From: Streptomyces cyaneochromogenes | GTDB lineage: Bacteria > Actinomycetota > Actinomycetes > Streptomycetales > Streptomycetaceae | DNA length: 64,000 nucleotides | Direction of reading: 5' to 3' | Assembly (NCBI RefSeq): GCF_003963535.1 | Contig: NZ_CP034539.1 | Coordinates: 6,262,001-6,326,000, forward strand | In this document: piece after piece, positions 51,237-59,265 of the stretch | Layout of the letters: each line of letters begins with the position of its first letter | Position numbering within the stretch: the first letter of the stretch is position 1 | Notes under the pieces: model-generated | Told to the model about the DNA's origin: nothing | What the model saw: the letters and a program-made list of their open reading frames with translations, nothing else | Database searches by the model: none | Made by a program: the position numbers and the translations under genes

Positions 51237-52100
51237 ATGGGTGAACAGCAGAGCGGCGGTGGGTCCCCCGGCCGTCGGCGTGTGCACCCTGACGGCGTCG
51301 GCCACGGCCGAGCGTCCGGCCCGGCGGTGGTGCTCGACGACGCCGAGCTGGAGGCGCTGCTCTACGCCGCCGTGCTGCGCGGGCACGCCGTGGACGCCGA
51401 GGGCGAGCAGCGAGCCGTGGCCGCGTTCCGGGCCGCCCGGGACGCCGGGGTCCACCGGGCGCGCACCCGGCGCCGGGACGACTGGCGGCCCCGTGAGCGA
51501 CAGCGACTGGCCCGCTCGATGAAGACGGCGCTCTCCGTGTTCGTCGCCGGCCTCACCCTCGGCGGTGTGGCGTACGCGGCGATCGGCTCGTCGGACACGC
51601 CGGACGCCTCCTCCGAGGACAAGGGCAGGCCCACCCCGACGGCCGACGCCCCCGACCGGCCGGCCACGGGGCCCTCCGCCGGGTCCGGCGGCGCCTCCGG
51701 GAAGCCCGGCCACCCGACCACCGCCCAGGACACCGAGGCCAAGTGCCGCGCCTTCGACCAGGTCGCGGGCCGCGGCCAGGCAATGGACTCGACGGCCTGG
51801 GAGCGGCTGGTCGCGGAGGCGGGCGGCGCGGACAAGGTGGCCGCGTACTGTGCCGAGCAGCTCGCGGCGGCGACGAACGAGCCGGGCAAGAAGGCCGACG
51901 AGAGTGCTCCGGCCGACAACGGTCAGGACCGGAGCGGCAACAGCGGGGCCGACAGGAGCGGGTCCGACGCCGCTGGGTCCGGCACGAGTGGGTCCGACGC
52001 CTCTGGGTCCGGCACCAGTGGGTCCGACACGAGTGGGTCCGACACCAGTGGGTCCGGCAATGGTGCCGAGAACGCTGAGAACGCCGAGAAGAAGAACTGA
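51237..52100 (+). CDS. Single-helix membrane protein, putative sigma-factor partner (first copy)
   Basis: 287 residues from ATG 51237. A cytosolic N-terminus with AVAAFRAARDAGVHRARTRRRDDW (59-83), one helix (about 96-116, ALSVFVAGLTLGGVAYAAIG), a disordered linker, then an extracytoplasmic two-cysteine helical module (KCRAFDQ...AWERLVAEAGGADKVAAYC). The last 45 residues are GSDTS/GSGTS repeats coded by a 15-base tandem repeat. The protein at 53116 has the same plan. An anti-sigma role is inferred from position; no zinc HxxxCxxC motif is present. Confidence 0.75.
   Translation: MGEQQSGGGSPGRRRVHPDGVGHGRASGPAVVLDDAELEALLYAAVLRGHAVDAEGEQRAVAAFRAARDAGVHRARTRRRDDWRPRERQRLARSMKTALSVFVAGLTLGGVAYAAIGSSDTPDASSEDKGRPTPTADAPDRPATGPSAGSGGASGKPGHPTTAQDTEAKCRAFDQVAGRGQAMDSTAWERLVAEAGGADKVAAYCAEQLAAATNEPGKKADESAPADNGQDRSGNSGADRSGSDAAGSGTSGSDASGSGTSGSDTSGSDTSGSGNGAENAENAEKKN
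51960..52064. repeat. 15-bp tandem repeat, seven copies, in frame
   Basis: Seven units of 15 bases, each starting GGGTCCG (51960, 51975, 51990, 52005, 52020, 52035, 52050), encoding five-residue units GSDAA, GSGTS, GSDAS, GSGTS, GSDTS, GSDTS, GSGNG. Changes in copy number would keep the frame. Confidence 0.9.
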
Positions 52101-52453
52101 CTCGGCGGAAGAAGGCGGAAGAAGTCCGGATCGAGGACACGCCTCCCGGCCGCGACAACGGCCACCGGCTCTGCGCCGAGGCAACGGCCGGGGCCGCCAC
52201 CCCCCACAGGAGAGGCCCCGGCCGTCGCGCGGCACGGGCCGCGCGGCGGCCCGTACTCTCTACAGCGCCGAGACTGCGTTTTCTGTCACACCTCGGCGGA
52301 CAGATCGCCGGTTCCCAGGTAGTTGCATGTTGTACGGACATGGACGAGCAGCGGTTTCAGGCCGTAACGTGCCTTTCGCGCCGGACGCGGAGGGTGTATG
52401 ACCACCGCAACGACCTGCGGTCCTGAAGCCGCAACCACCAATTGAGGTACGGA
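52101..52453. terminator. Intergenic region with hairpin terminator
   Basis: 353 bases without a gene. A 12-base stem (ACGGCCGGGGCC at 52185-52196, GGCCCCGGCCGT at 52215-52226) with an 18-base loop can end transcription of the preceding gene. The rest, to 52453, should hold the promoter of the second sigma gene; no consensus was fixed. Confidence 0.65.
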
Positions 52454-53116
52454 GTGCTGGGGGACGACGCGGAGCTGACCGCCGCGGTGCTTGCTGCACA
52501 GGACGGGGACGAGACCGCGTTCCGGACTGTGTACCGCTCCGTGCACCCGCGGCTGCTCGGGTACGTACGGACGCTGGTCGGCGACCCGGACGCCGAGGAC
52601 GTCGCCTCGGAGGCGTGGCTGCAGATAGCGCGTGACCTGGAGCGGTTCACCGGGGACGCGGACCGCTTCCGCGGCTGGGCCGCCCGGATAGCCCGTAACC
52701 GCGCGCTGGACCACATACGTATGCGCGGCCGCCGCCCCGCGATCGGCGGCGACGAGACGGAGCTCACCGGGAAGGCCGCCGAGTCCGACACCGCGGTCGA
52801 GGCCATGGAGGCCCTGGCCACCGACGGCACCCTGTCCCTCATCGCACGGCTTCCGCAGGACCAGGCCGAGGCCGTCGTCCTGCGCGTGGTGGTGGGGCTC
52901 GACGCCAAGACCGCCGCGGAGACGCTCGGCAAGCGGCCGGGTGCCGTACGGACCGCCGCGCACCGCGGCCTGAAGCGGCTCGCCGAGCTGCTCGGCGACG
53001 ATCCGGAATCGGCCGGGGTGCTCGACGCCCTGCCCTCCCAGCGAGGAACCCGCGGCCGTGCGGTGACGTCTGCGAGTGTGACGCATATGCGTGCGCGGAC
53101 GCAGAAGGATGTGTGA
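52454..53116 (+). CDS. ECF-type sigma factor (second copy)
   Basis: 220 residues from GTG 52454 with GAGG 6 bases upstream. Regions 2 (VHPRLLGYVRTLVGDPDAEDVASEAWLQIARDLERFTGDADRFRGWAARIARNRALDHIRM) and 4 (LPQDQAEAVVLRVVVGLDAKTAAETLGKRPGAVRTAAHRGLKRL) align closely with the first copy at 50440. A basic tail of about 35 residues follows. Its stop overlaps the next gene by one to four bases, the coupling expected for a sigma/anti-sigma pair. Confidence 0.93.
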   Translation: MLGDDAELTAAVLAAQDGDETAFRTVYRSVHPRLLGYVRTLVGDPDAEDVASEAWLQIARDLERFTGDADRFRGWAARIARNRALDHIRMRGRRPAIGGDETELTGKAAESDTAVEAMEALATDGTLSLIARLPQDQAEAVVLRVVVGLDAKTAAETLGKRPGAVRTAAHRGLKRLAELLGDDPESAGVLDALPSQRGTRGRAVTSASVTHMRARTQKDV

Positions 53117-54180
53117 TGGCCGACGAGCAGTACAGGTGGCTGGACCGCGAAACGGCGGAGCGAATGCTGCGCGGAGAGTCACTCGAAGCTGTCGACGCGG
53201 CCCATCGCGACCAGGCCGAGCAGCTCGCCAAGACGCTTGAGGCGCTGACCGCCGAACCCCCGCTGAGCAGTGCGGAACTCCCCGGAGAGGCCGCCGCGCT
53301 GGCGGCGTTCCGCGCGGCGCGCGCCAGCCGGGACGACGCCGCCGTCACCGTCGGCGCAGGCGAGGGCTCCGCTGCCGCGCAGGCCTCCGACGTCGGGCTG
53401 GTCCGGATCGGCACCCCCGGCCAAGCCCCCGTTCGCCCCCGCTGGGGCCGCCCCCTGCGACTCGGCCTGGCCGCCGCGCTGGCCGTGGGCATGGTCGGCG
53501 GGGTCGCGGTCGCGGCCGGAACCGGAGTGCTGCGGACGCCGTTCGGCGAAGACGAGCCGGGCCGCCCCGCCGCCACGGTCTCGGCGCCGGTGCCCGAGGA
53601 GCGTCCCTTCGTCTCGCCCTCGCCGGGGATCAGCGCGCAGGACGAGCCCACGCCCGACGGCACGTCGAAGGGCCCCACCGGCCCCGGCACCACCCACGGC
53701 ACCGCGCCCGGTGGGCCCGCCGCGGGCCACGAGACCCCCGGCGCGGACCGGGACAGGCCGGCCGGCGGCTGGTGGAAGGTCGTCCGGTCCTGCCGCGACA
53801 TGCGGGACGGCAAGGAGCTGCCCCGCGACCGCCGCCGTGCCCTGGAGAGCGCGGCGGGCAGTTCCGCCCGCGTGTGGAAGTACTGCAAGACCGTGCTGAC
53901 CGGCGCCGGCGAGAGCACCCGTGCCCAGGGTGACGAGCGCAAGGGCGCGGACGGCCAGGACGAGGACGAGGGCAAGGGCGGCCGGGGCACGGGCGACGAC
54001 GACGGCAAGGGCAGAGGCAAGGGCAAGGACGACAGGGACCGCTCACGCGACGAGGGCCGCGGCAACGGCCACCGCACGAACGGCACCGCGCAAACCCCGT
54101 CCACCGGTCCCGTGCTCCTGCCGAACCGAGTCCAGCTGCCCACGCCCCCGGTGCCGAGCCCGTCGTACAGCGCGCTCTGA
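53116..54180 (+). CDS. Single-helix membrane protein, putative anti-sigma factor (second copy)
   Basis: 354 residues; ATG 53116 (TGATG overlap) or GTG 53113. Cytosolic part about 1-113 with EAAALAAFRAARASRDD (58-74), matching the first copy; one helix (about 115-135, LAAALAVGMVGGVAVAAG); a long Pro/Gly/Thr linker; a two-cysteine module (SCRDMRDGKELPRDRRRALESAAGSSARVWKYC); and a highly charged Gly/Asp/Lys/Arg tail. Likely inhibits or relays signals to the coupled sigma factor; there is no ASD zinc motif, so it would be an unusual anti-sigma factor. Confidence 0.75.
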   Translation: MADEQYRWLDRETAERMLRGESLEAVDAAHRDQAEQLAKTLEALTAEPPLSSAELPGEAAALAAFRAARASRDDAAVTVGAGEGSAAAQASDVGLVRIGTPGQAPVRPRWGRPLRLGLAAALAVGMVGGVAVAAGTGVLRTPFGEDEPGRPAATVSAPVPEERPFVSPSPGISAQDEPTPDGTSKGPTGPGTTHGTAPGGPAAGHETPGADRDRPAGGWWKVVRSCRDMRDGKELPRDRRRALESAAGSSARVWKYCKTVLTGAGESTRAQGDERKGADGQDEDEGKGGRGTGDDDGKGRGKGKDDRDRSRDEGRGNGHRTNGTAQTPSTGPVLLPNRVQLPTPPVPSPSYSAL

Positions 54181-54503
54181 GCGAAGCCGGCGACGGTGAT
54201 CGTGCGGGTCCCGTGCGTCCCGAGCTGTAGACAGCTGACTTGAGCCCACAGCCCGCCACTCCTGTCACACGCCTCTGACCTGCGGTTTTGCATCCCGAGG
54301 AAATTCCCGGAGAAATTCTTGGCGCGGGGAGTGACGTTTTCGGACGTGGTGGCGCTGAAGAGAGTGAGCCGACTGGTCATCGGCCGTCGCACAGAGCCGG
54401 GGTTCCCCCCGTACCTGCGGCTCGTGCATCGGCGCGGGCGGGACACGTTCCCCCGGTCCCGCCCGCGCCCCACATCCCACTCATCCCGCGAGGCCCGCGC
54501 GCC
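54181..54503. terminator. Convergent intergenic region with hairpin terminator
   Basis: 323 bases between convergent genes. A perfect 14-base stem (GGCGCGGGCGGGAC at 54431-54444 and its complement at 54456-54469, 11-base loop) lies 35 bases past the transpeptidase stop and can serve both directions. A weak open frame from TTG 54319 was judged spurious. Confidence 0.75.
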
Positions 54504-55334
54504 TCACCAGTGGACGACGACCTTGTCCCCGGTCCTCACCTGGGCGAACATCTCCGAGATGGCCCGCTCGTCCGCCACGTTGACGCAGCCGTGCGAGGCC
54601 CCCGCGTAACCCGTGGCCGCGAAGTCGGACGAGTAGTGCACCGCCTGGCCGCCGCTGAAGAACATCGCGTAGGGCATCGGCGAGTCATAGAGCGTCGACA
54701 CATGGTGCCGGGACTTCCAGTAGACGCTGAACACACCCTCCCGTGTCGGTGTGTACTGCGACCCGAACCGCACCGGTACCGTCAGGACCGACCGCCCGTC
54801 GATCATCCAGCGCAGCGTCCGGCTCGACTTGCTGATGCACAGCACCCGGCCGGTCAGGCACCGCCCGTCCGGCGCATCGGCCGGCTGCCCGCCCATCAGG
54901 TACAGGTCCCACTTGCCGGGCTCGCGCGTCATCTTCAGCAGCCGCTGCCAGGTGACCTCGTCCGTCTTCCCCGTCTTCTGCAGCCCCCGCTTGCCCTGGA
55001 AGCCCCGGACCGCCTGCTCGGTGAGCTCGTCGTACGTCCCGGTCGGCCCGTCGAAGAGCCAGGCGACCTGCCGCAGGCGGGCCTGCAGCTCACGGACGTC
55101 CCGGCCCTCGTCGCCCCGCTGCCACAGCACGGCGGGTGCCTCGCGCGTGGGCGCGGCGCTCGGCTTGTCGTCGGGCGGGGCGGACTTCGGGGACGGCGTG
55201 CCGCTCGGCAGCTCTATCCGCACGGGTGAGCGCTGCTCCTCGCCCGAGGCCTGCACGGTGCACCCGCACAGCACCGCCAGCACGGCGCCCGAGGCGAGTG
55301 CCGAAGCTGATCTCCGCATGCCCTTGGTACGCAT
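54504..55334 (-). CDS. L,D-transpeptidase lipoprotein with peptidoglycan-binding domain
   Basis: 276 residues. Lipobox AVLCGC (Cys25), a Pro-rich linker, a PG_binding_1 domain (about 72-132: LWQRGDEGRDVRELQARLRQVAWLFDGPTGTYDELTEQAVRGFQGKRGL) and a YkuD domain with HYSSDFAATGYAGASHGCVNV (catalytic Cys250, His248). It should form 3-3 cross-links between stem peptides outside the membrane. Two cysteines (RCLTGRVLC) just before the YkuD domain could form a disulphide. Convergent with the second sigma module. Confidence 0.92.
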   Translation of the reverse strand: MRTKGMRRSASALASGAVLAVLCGCTVQASGEEQRSPVRIELPSGTPSPKSAPPDDKPSAAPTREAPAVLWQRGDEGRDVRELQARLRQVAWLFDGPTGTYDELTEQAVRGFQGKRGLQKTGKTDEVTWQRLLKMTREPGKWDLYLMGGQPADAPDGRCLTGRVLCISKSSRTLRWMIDGRSVLTVPVRFGSQYTPTREGVFSVYWKSRHHVSTLYDSPMPYAMFFSGGQAVHYSSDFAATGYAGASHGCVNVADERAISEMFAQVRTGDKVVVHW

Positions 55335-55488
55335 CCCGACCCCCGTCGTCTCATCGCCGCGAACCCCGACCGCCCGGACATCACCTGAGATGTTCCCCGC
55401 GCGTGACCGGTTGCGAACCAGGGGGCATGGTGGGAAGGCGAGGGCACATCAGGCGGGCAACAAGCACACCACCGCGGAGGCACCCACC

Positions 55489-57069
55489 ATGACGCGTGAG
55501 TCGGAGTCCGGACTGCCCATCGAGCCGGTCTACGGGCCGGACGCGCTGACCGGCTGGGACGCCTCGGAGAAGCTGGGCGAGCCCGGCTCGTACCCCTTCA
55601 CCCGCGGCGTCTACCCCACGATGTACACCGGCCGCCCCTGGACGATGCGCCAGTACGCCGGTTTCGGCACGGCGACGGAGTCCAACGCCCGCTATCGCGA
55701 CCTGATCGCGCACGGCACGATGGGCCTGTCGGTCGCCTTCGACCTGCCCACCCAGATGGGCCACGACTCCGACGCGCCGATCGCGCACGGCGAGGTCGGC
55801 AAGGTGGGCGTGGCGATCGACTCGATCGACGACATGCGGGTGCTGTTCGGCGGGATCCCGCTGGACAAGGTGTCGACGTCGATGACCATCAACGCCCCCG
55901 CGGCCCTGCTGCTCCTCCTCTACCAACTGGTCGCGGAGGAGCAGGGCGTGAGCGCCGACCGGCTCACCGGCACCATCCAGAACGACGTGCTGAAGGAGTA
56001 CATCGCGCGCGGGACGTACATCTTCCCGCCGAAGCCGTCGCTGCGGCTGATCGCCGACATCTTCAAGTACTGCCGGGCCGAGATCCCGAAGTGGAACACG
56101 ATCTCGATCTCCGGCTACCACATGGCCGAGGCGGGCGCGTCGCCCGCGCAGGAGATCGCCTTCACCCTCGCGGACGGCATCGAGTACGTCCGTACGGCGG
56201 TGGCGGCGGGCATGGACGTCGACGACTTCGCGCCCCGCCTCTCCTTCTTCTTCGTGGCCCGTACGACGATCCTGGAGGAGGTCGCCAAGTTCCGCGCGGC
56301 GCGCAGGATCTGGGCCCGGGTGATGCGGGACGAGTTCGGCGCGCGAAACCCCAAGTCCCTGATGCTGCGCTTCCACACCCAGACGGCCGGTGTGCAGCTG
56401 ACCGCCCAGCAGCCGGAGGTGAACCTGGTCCGGGTCGCGGTGCAGGGCCTGGCGGCGGTGCTCGGCGGCACGCAGTCCCTGCACACCAACTCCTTCGACG
56501 AGGCGATCGCGCTCCCCACGGACAAGAGCGCGCGGCTGGCGCTGCGCACCCAGCAGGTGCTGGCGTACGAGACGGACGTGACCGCCACGGTCGACCCTTT
56601 CGCCGGCTCCTACGCCATCGAGAGGATGACGGACGACGTCGAGTCGGCGGCGGTCGAGCTGATGCGGAAGGTCGAGGACCTCGGCGGCGCGGTGTCCGCC
56701 ATCGAGCACGGCTTCCAGAAGAACGAGATCGAGCGCAGCGCGTACCGGATCGCCCAGGAGACCGACTCCGGCGAGCGGGTCGTGGTCGGCGTCAACCGCT
56801 TCCAGCTGGACGAGGAGGAGCCGTACGAGCCGCTGCGGGTGGACCCGGCGATCGAGGCCCGGCAGGCGGAGCGGCTGGCGGGGCTCCGTGCCGGGCGCGA
56901 CCAGCAGGCGGTGGACGCGGCCCTGGCCGCTCTGAAGAAGGCCGCCGAGGGCGAGGACAACGTCCTGTATCCGATGAAGGACGCGCTGCGGGCTAGGGCC
57001 ACCGTGGGCGAAGTGTGCAACGCGCTGCGAGAGGTGTGGGGGACTTACGTGCCAAGCGATGCCCTCTGA
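55489..57069 (+). CDS. B12-dependent acyl-CoA mutase large subunit (methylmalonyl/isobutyryl-CoA mutase family)
   Basis: 526 residues from ATG 55489 (GGAGG about 8 bases upstream). The TIM-barrel catalytic half of the family is complete: PFTRGVYPTMYTGRPWTMRQYAGFGTATESNARYR, GTIQNDVLKEYIARGTYIFPPKPSLRLIADIF, ISISGYHMAEAGA (catalytic His) and QNDVLK. There is no C-terminal cobalamin domain (DxHxxG), so a separate small subunit must supply B12, as in IcmA/IcmB-type enzymes. None is in this window. It rearranges a branched or methyl-acyl-CoA carbon skeleton, feeding polyketide precursors or propionate metabolism. The exact substrate needs the active-site pair compared with known MutB and IcmA. 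Confidence 0.9.
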   Translation: MTRESESGLPIEPVYGPDALTGWDASEKLGEPGSYPFTRGVYPTMYTGRPWTMRQYAGFGTATESNARYRDLIAHGTMGLSVAFDLPTQMGHDSDAPIAHGEVGKVGVAIDSIDDMRVLFGGIPLDKVSTSMTINAPAALLLLLYQLVAEEQGVSADRLTGTIQNDVLKEYIARGTYIFPPKPSLRLIADIFKYCRAEIPKWNTISISGYHMAEAGASPAQEIAFTLADGIEYVRTAVAAGMDVDDFAPRLSFFFVARTTILEEVAKFRAARRIWARVMRDEFGARNPKSLMLRFHTQTAGVQLTAQQPEVNLVRVAVQGLAAVLGGTQSLHTNSFDEAIALPTDKSARLALRTQQVLAYETDVTATVDPFAGSYAIERMTDDVESAAVELMRKVEDLGGAVSAIEHGFQKNEIERSAYRIAQETDSGERVVVGVNRFQLDEEEPYEPLRVDPAIEARQAERLAGLRAGRDQQAVDAALAALKKAAEGEDNVLYPMKDALRARATVGEVCNALREVWGTYVPSDAL

Positions 57070-57162
57070 GCTGGGAAGTTACTCCATATGGGTGATCATC
57101 GGATGAGTCCTCTCGTCGCCGGTTACGCTCATTGCAGAGTGGGCCCCGACAAGGAGGACGCC

Positions 57163-57744
57163 ATGGCCGTACTGCAGCAGGAGCTGACCCTGGGCGAGGC
57201 TGCCGACCAGCTTGCCCGTGCACTGCCTGGCCACCGCGTGGAGATTCTCCAGGGGAGGCTCACTGTGACACCGCCGCCGGATGGCTCGCACGCGCTGGCG
57301 CTGACGAAACTGGGCAGGGCATTCGATCGCGCGGGCCTCGTGGAGGCGGGATACGAGTGGGTCCAGGGCGTCGGGCTCTGGCTGCCTACATCGCCGGAGG
57401 ACTTCGCGATCCCTGACTTCTCCGTCGTCGACCCGGACTTCCGCGACGCCCATGTCACGAAGAACTACTACGCACCGAACGTCTTCCGCATGGTCGTGGA
57501 AGTGACGTCCTCGAACTGGTCGGACGACCTCGGCCCCAAGGTCGAGTGCTACGCCCAGGCCGGCCTTCCCGTCTACCTCATCGCCGACCGCAAACACGAC
57601 GAGGTCGTCCTCTACGAAGACCCCGCCGACGGCAAGTACCCCGACCCCGTCCGTTTCAAGCGAGGCCAAACCCTCCCCGTCCCCGAGTCCGTCGGCGTCG
57701 CCCTCGACCTCTCCGTCGACACCCTCCTCGACGGCGACGACTAG
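57163..57744 (+). CDS. Uma2-family (DUF820) putative endonuclease-fold protein
   Basis: 193 residues from ATG 57163 with AAGGAGG. PD-(D/E)xK-type residues are in place: IPDFSVVDPDF, VVEVTSSNW and a following Lys (DLGPKVECYAQAGLPVYLIAD). The family is widespread, much expanded in Streptomyces, and of unknown biological role; nuclease activity is inferred from the fold. Its stop codon shares the CTAG with the stop of the convergent monooxygenase gene. Confidence 0.87.
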   Translation: MAVLQQELTLGEAADQLARALPGHRVEILQGRLTVTPPPDGSHALALTKLGRAFDRAGLVEAGYEWVQGVGLWLPTSPEDFAIPDFSVVDPDFRDAHVTKNYYAPNVFRMVVEVTSSNWSDDLGPKVECYAQAGLPVYLIADRKHDEVVLYEDPADGKYPDPVRFKRGQTLPVPESVGVALDLSVDTLLDGDD

Positions 57745-59192
57745 CGAAGCCCGAACCGGCCCAGGTAGCCCATGAGTCCGGTCGCCTGGTCCCCGGCCCA
57801 CCCCACATAGCCGTCCGGTCGGACAAGGAACAGCCCGGAGCCGTACGACTCCTGCGCCCGCCCCCGGACCACCCGTACCGTCTCCGGCAGCTCGGGTGCC
57901 TCCACGCCCACCGCCACCAGCGTCCAGTGCGGCCCCCGGAACGCGTCGAAGAGCCGTACGCCGTCCAACTCGCCGTCCGGTGCGCGGTCGCCGGCCCGTA
58001 GAGCACCCGGGGTCGTGCGCGTCTCCTCGGTGAGTGATGACTCCCGGTACCCCAGGCCGAGTTGGCGGGTCGCCTCGCCGCGTCGGACCTCGCCGCGGTG
58101 GACGGCGGTCGACAGACCGAGCATGTCGGCGGCGATGGGGCGCCGCTCCTCCTCATAGGTGGCCGGCAGAGCCGGGTCGGCCCCGCCTCGTAGCACCGCC
58201 CCCAGCTTCCAGCCCAGGTTGTAGGCGTCCTGGACGCTGGTGTTCAGACCCTGCCCCCCGGCCGGCGAGTGAACATGCGCCGCGTCCCCCGCCAGGAACA
58301 CCCGCCCCTCCCGGAACCGGTCCGCCAGGGCCGCCCGGGGCCGGAAGTCCGAGGCCCAGCGGACCTCGGTCACGGCGTCGGCGTCCAGGTGGGAGCGCGC
58401 GGCGACGGTCTTGCGGATGCCGTCCAGGGACAGGTCCACCGCCGTGCCCTCCGGGAACCGGGCGGCGATCTGGAAGTCCTCCGTGCCCGCGAGCGGGCAG
58501 ATCGCCATGAAGCCGTCGGTGTCGTCGCGCGGCGGGAAGACGTGCCAGTGGTCGCGGTCCAGGCCGGTCAGCCGCACGTCCGCGACCAGCATCGGGTGCG
58601 GGTCGACCTGCTCCCCGGTCATGCCGATGCCGAGGCACCGCCGTACGGCCGAACGACCCCCGTCGGCCGCGACGACATACCGCGCGCGGACGCTGTCGCC
58701 GGCCGCGAAAGCGACCGTCACCCCCTCCGCGTCCTGGGTGATCCCGACGGCCTCCCGGCCGAAGGCGACCCGGCCGCCCAGCTCGGTCAGCCGCGCGAAG
58801 AGGATCTCCTGGGTCCGCCACTGCGGCACCATCCACGGCTCGGTGTACGGCGAGTCCTCCGTCGCCTCGGCCGGGTCGAACATCTGGTGCTCGCCGACCC
58901 GCCTGCCGTCCTGCCAGATCATGCCGACCGGGTAGCTGCCGCCGGCCGCGCGGATCGCGTCCAGCACGCCCAGGTCGTCGAAGACCTCCATGGTGCGCGG
59001 CTGGATGCCCTTGCCGCGCGAGCCCGGGAACAGGGCCTCGGCCCGCTCCACGACCAGCGCGTCCACTCCGCGCCGGGCCAGGTCGACACCGAGGGCGAGG
59101 CCGGTCGGGCCGGCGCCGACGATCAGGACGTCGATATCGGCGCGATCCGTGTGATCGGTGTGATCGGCGTGATCGGCGTGTATGGGATGCAT
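57741..59192 (-). CDS. FAD-dependent aromatic monooxygenase
   Basis: 483 residues from ATG 59192 with AAGGAGG 8 bases upstream. The FAD Rossmann motif is VLIVGAGPTGLALG (about 22-35), followed by the DG motif (VVAADGGRSAVRRCLGI) and the GD motif (GRVFLAGDAAHVHSPAGGQGLNTSVQDAYNLGWKL). The C-terminal thioredoxin-like domain is typical of phenol-hydroxylase/rifampicin-monooxygenase relatives. It uses NAD(P)H and oxygen to hydroxylate an aromatic or antibiotic substrate. The start is followed by a HADHADHTDHTD repeat. Divergent TetR gene and two operators indicate ligand-induced expression. Confidence 0.9.
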   Translation of the reverse strand: MHPIHADHADHTDHTDRADIDVLIVGAGPTGLALGVDLARRGVDALVVERAEALFPGSRGKGIQPRTMEVFDDLGVLDAIRAAGGSYPVGMIWQDGRRVGEHQMFDPAEATEDSPYTEPWMVPQWRTQEILFARLTELGGRVAFGREAVGITQDAEGVTVAFAAGDSVRARYVVAADGGRSAVRRCLGIGMTGEQVDPHPMLVADVRLTGLDRDHWHVFPPRDDTDGFMAICPLAGTEDFQIAARFPEGTAVDLSLDGIRKTVAARSHLDADAVTEVRWASDFRPRAALADRFREGRVFLAGDAAHVHSPAGGQGLNTSVQDAYNLGWKLGAVLRGGADPALPATYEEERRPIAADMLGLSTAVHRGEVRRGEATRQLGLGYRESSLTEETRTTPGALRAGDRAPDGELDGVRLFDAFRGPHWTLVAVGVEAPELPETVRVVRGRAQESYGSGLFLVRPDGYVGWAGDQATGLMGYLGRFGLR

Positions 59193-59204
59193 CGGGCGAT
59201 CCTC

Positions 59205-59219
59205 CTTAACGTTGTTAAG
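59205..59219. promoter_or_regulatory. TetR operator 1
   Basis: CTTAACGTTGTTAAG, a palindrome 12 bases upstream of the monooxygenase ATG and overlapping its ribosome site (AAGGAGG follows). Matches operator 2 except at the centre. Confidence 0.85.
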
Positions 59220-59241
59220 TTCCGATGGCCACGAGAGTGCC

Positions 59242-59256
59242 CTTAACGTCGTTAAG
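59242..59256. promoter_or_regulatory. TetR operator 2
   Basis: CTTAACGTCGTTAAG, 37 bases centre to centre from operator 1 and 9 bases before the TetR GTG. A TTGACA on the minus strand (59263-59258) next to it is a candidate -35 of the monooxygenase promoter, so binding would block that promoter and probably the TetR gene too. Confidence 0.85.
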
Positions 59257-59265
59257 CTGTCAAGC

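Noticed and set aside
54319..54609. Small plus-strand frame from TTG 54319 with GGAG before it
   Set aside because: It runs through a terminator hairpin and into the antisense of the transpeptidase gene, and its peptide is Arg/Pro-rich with no family.
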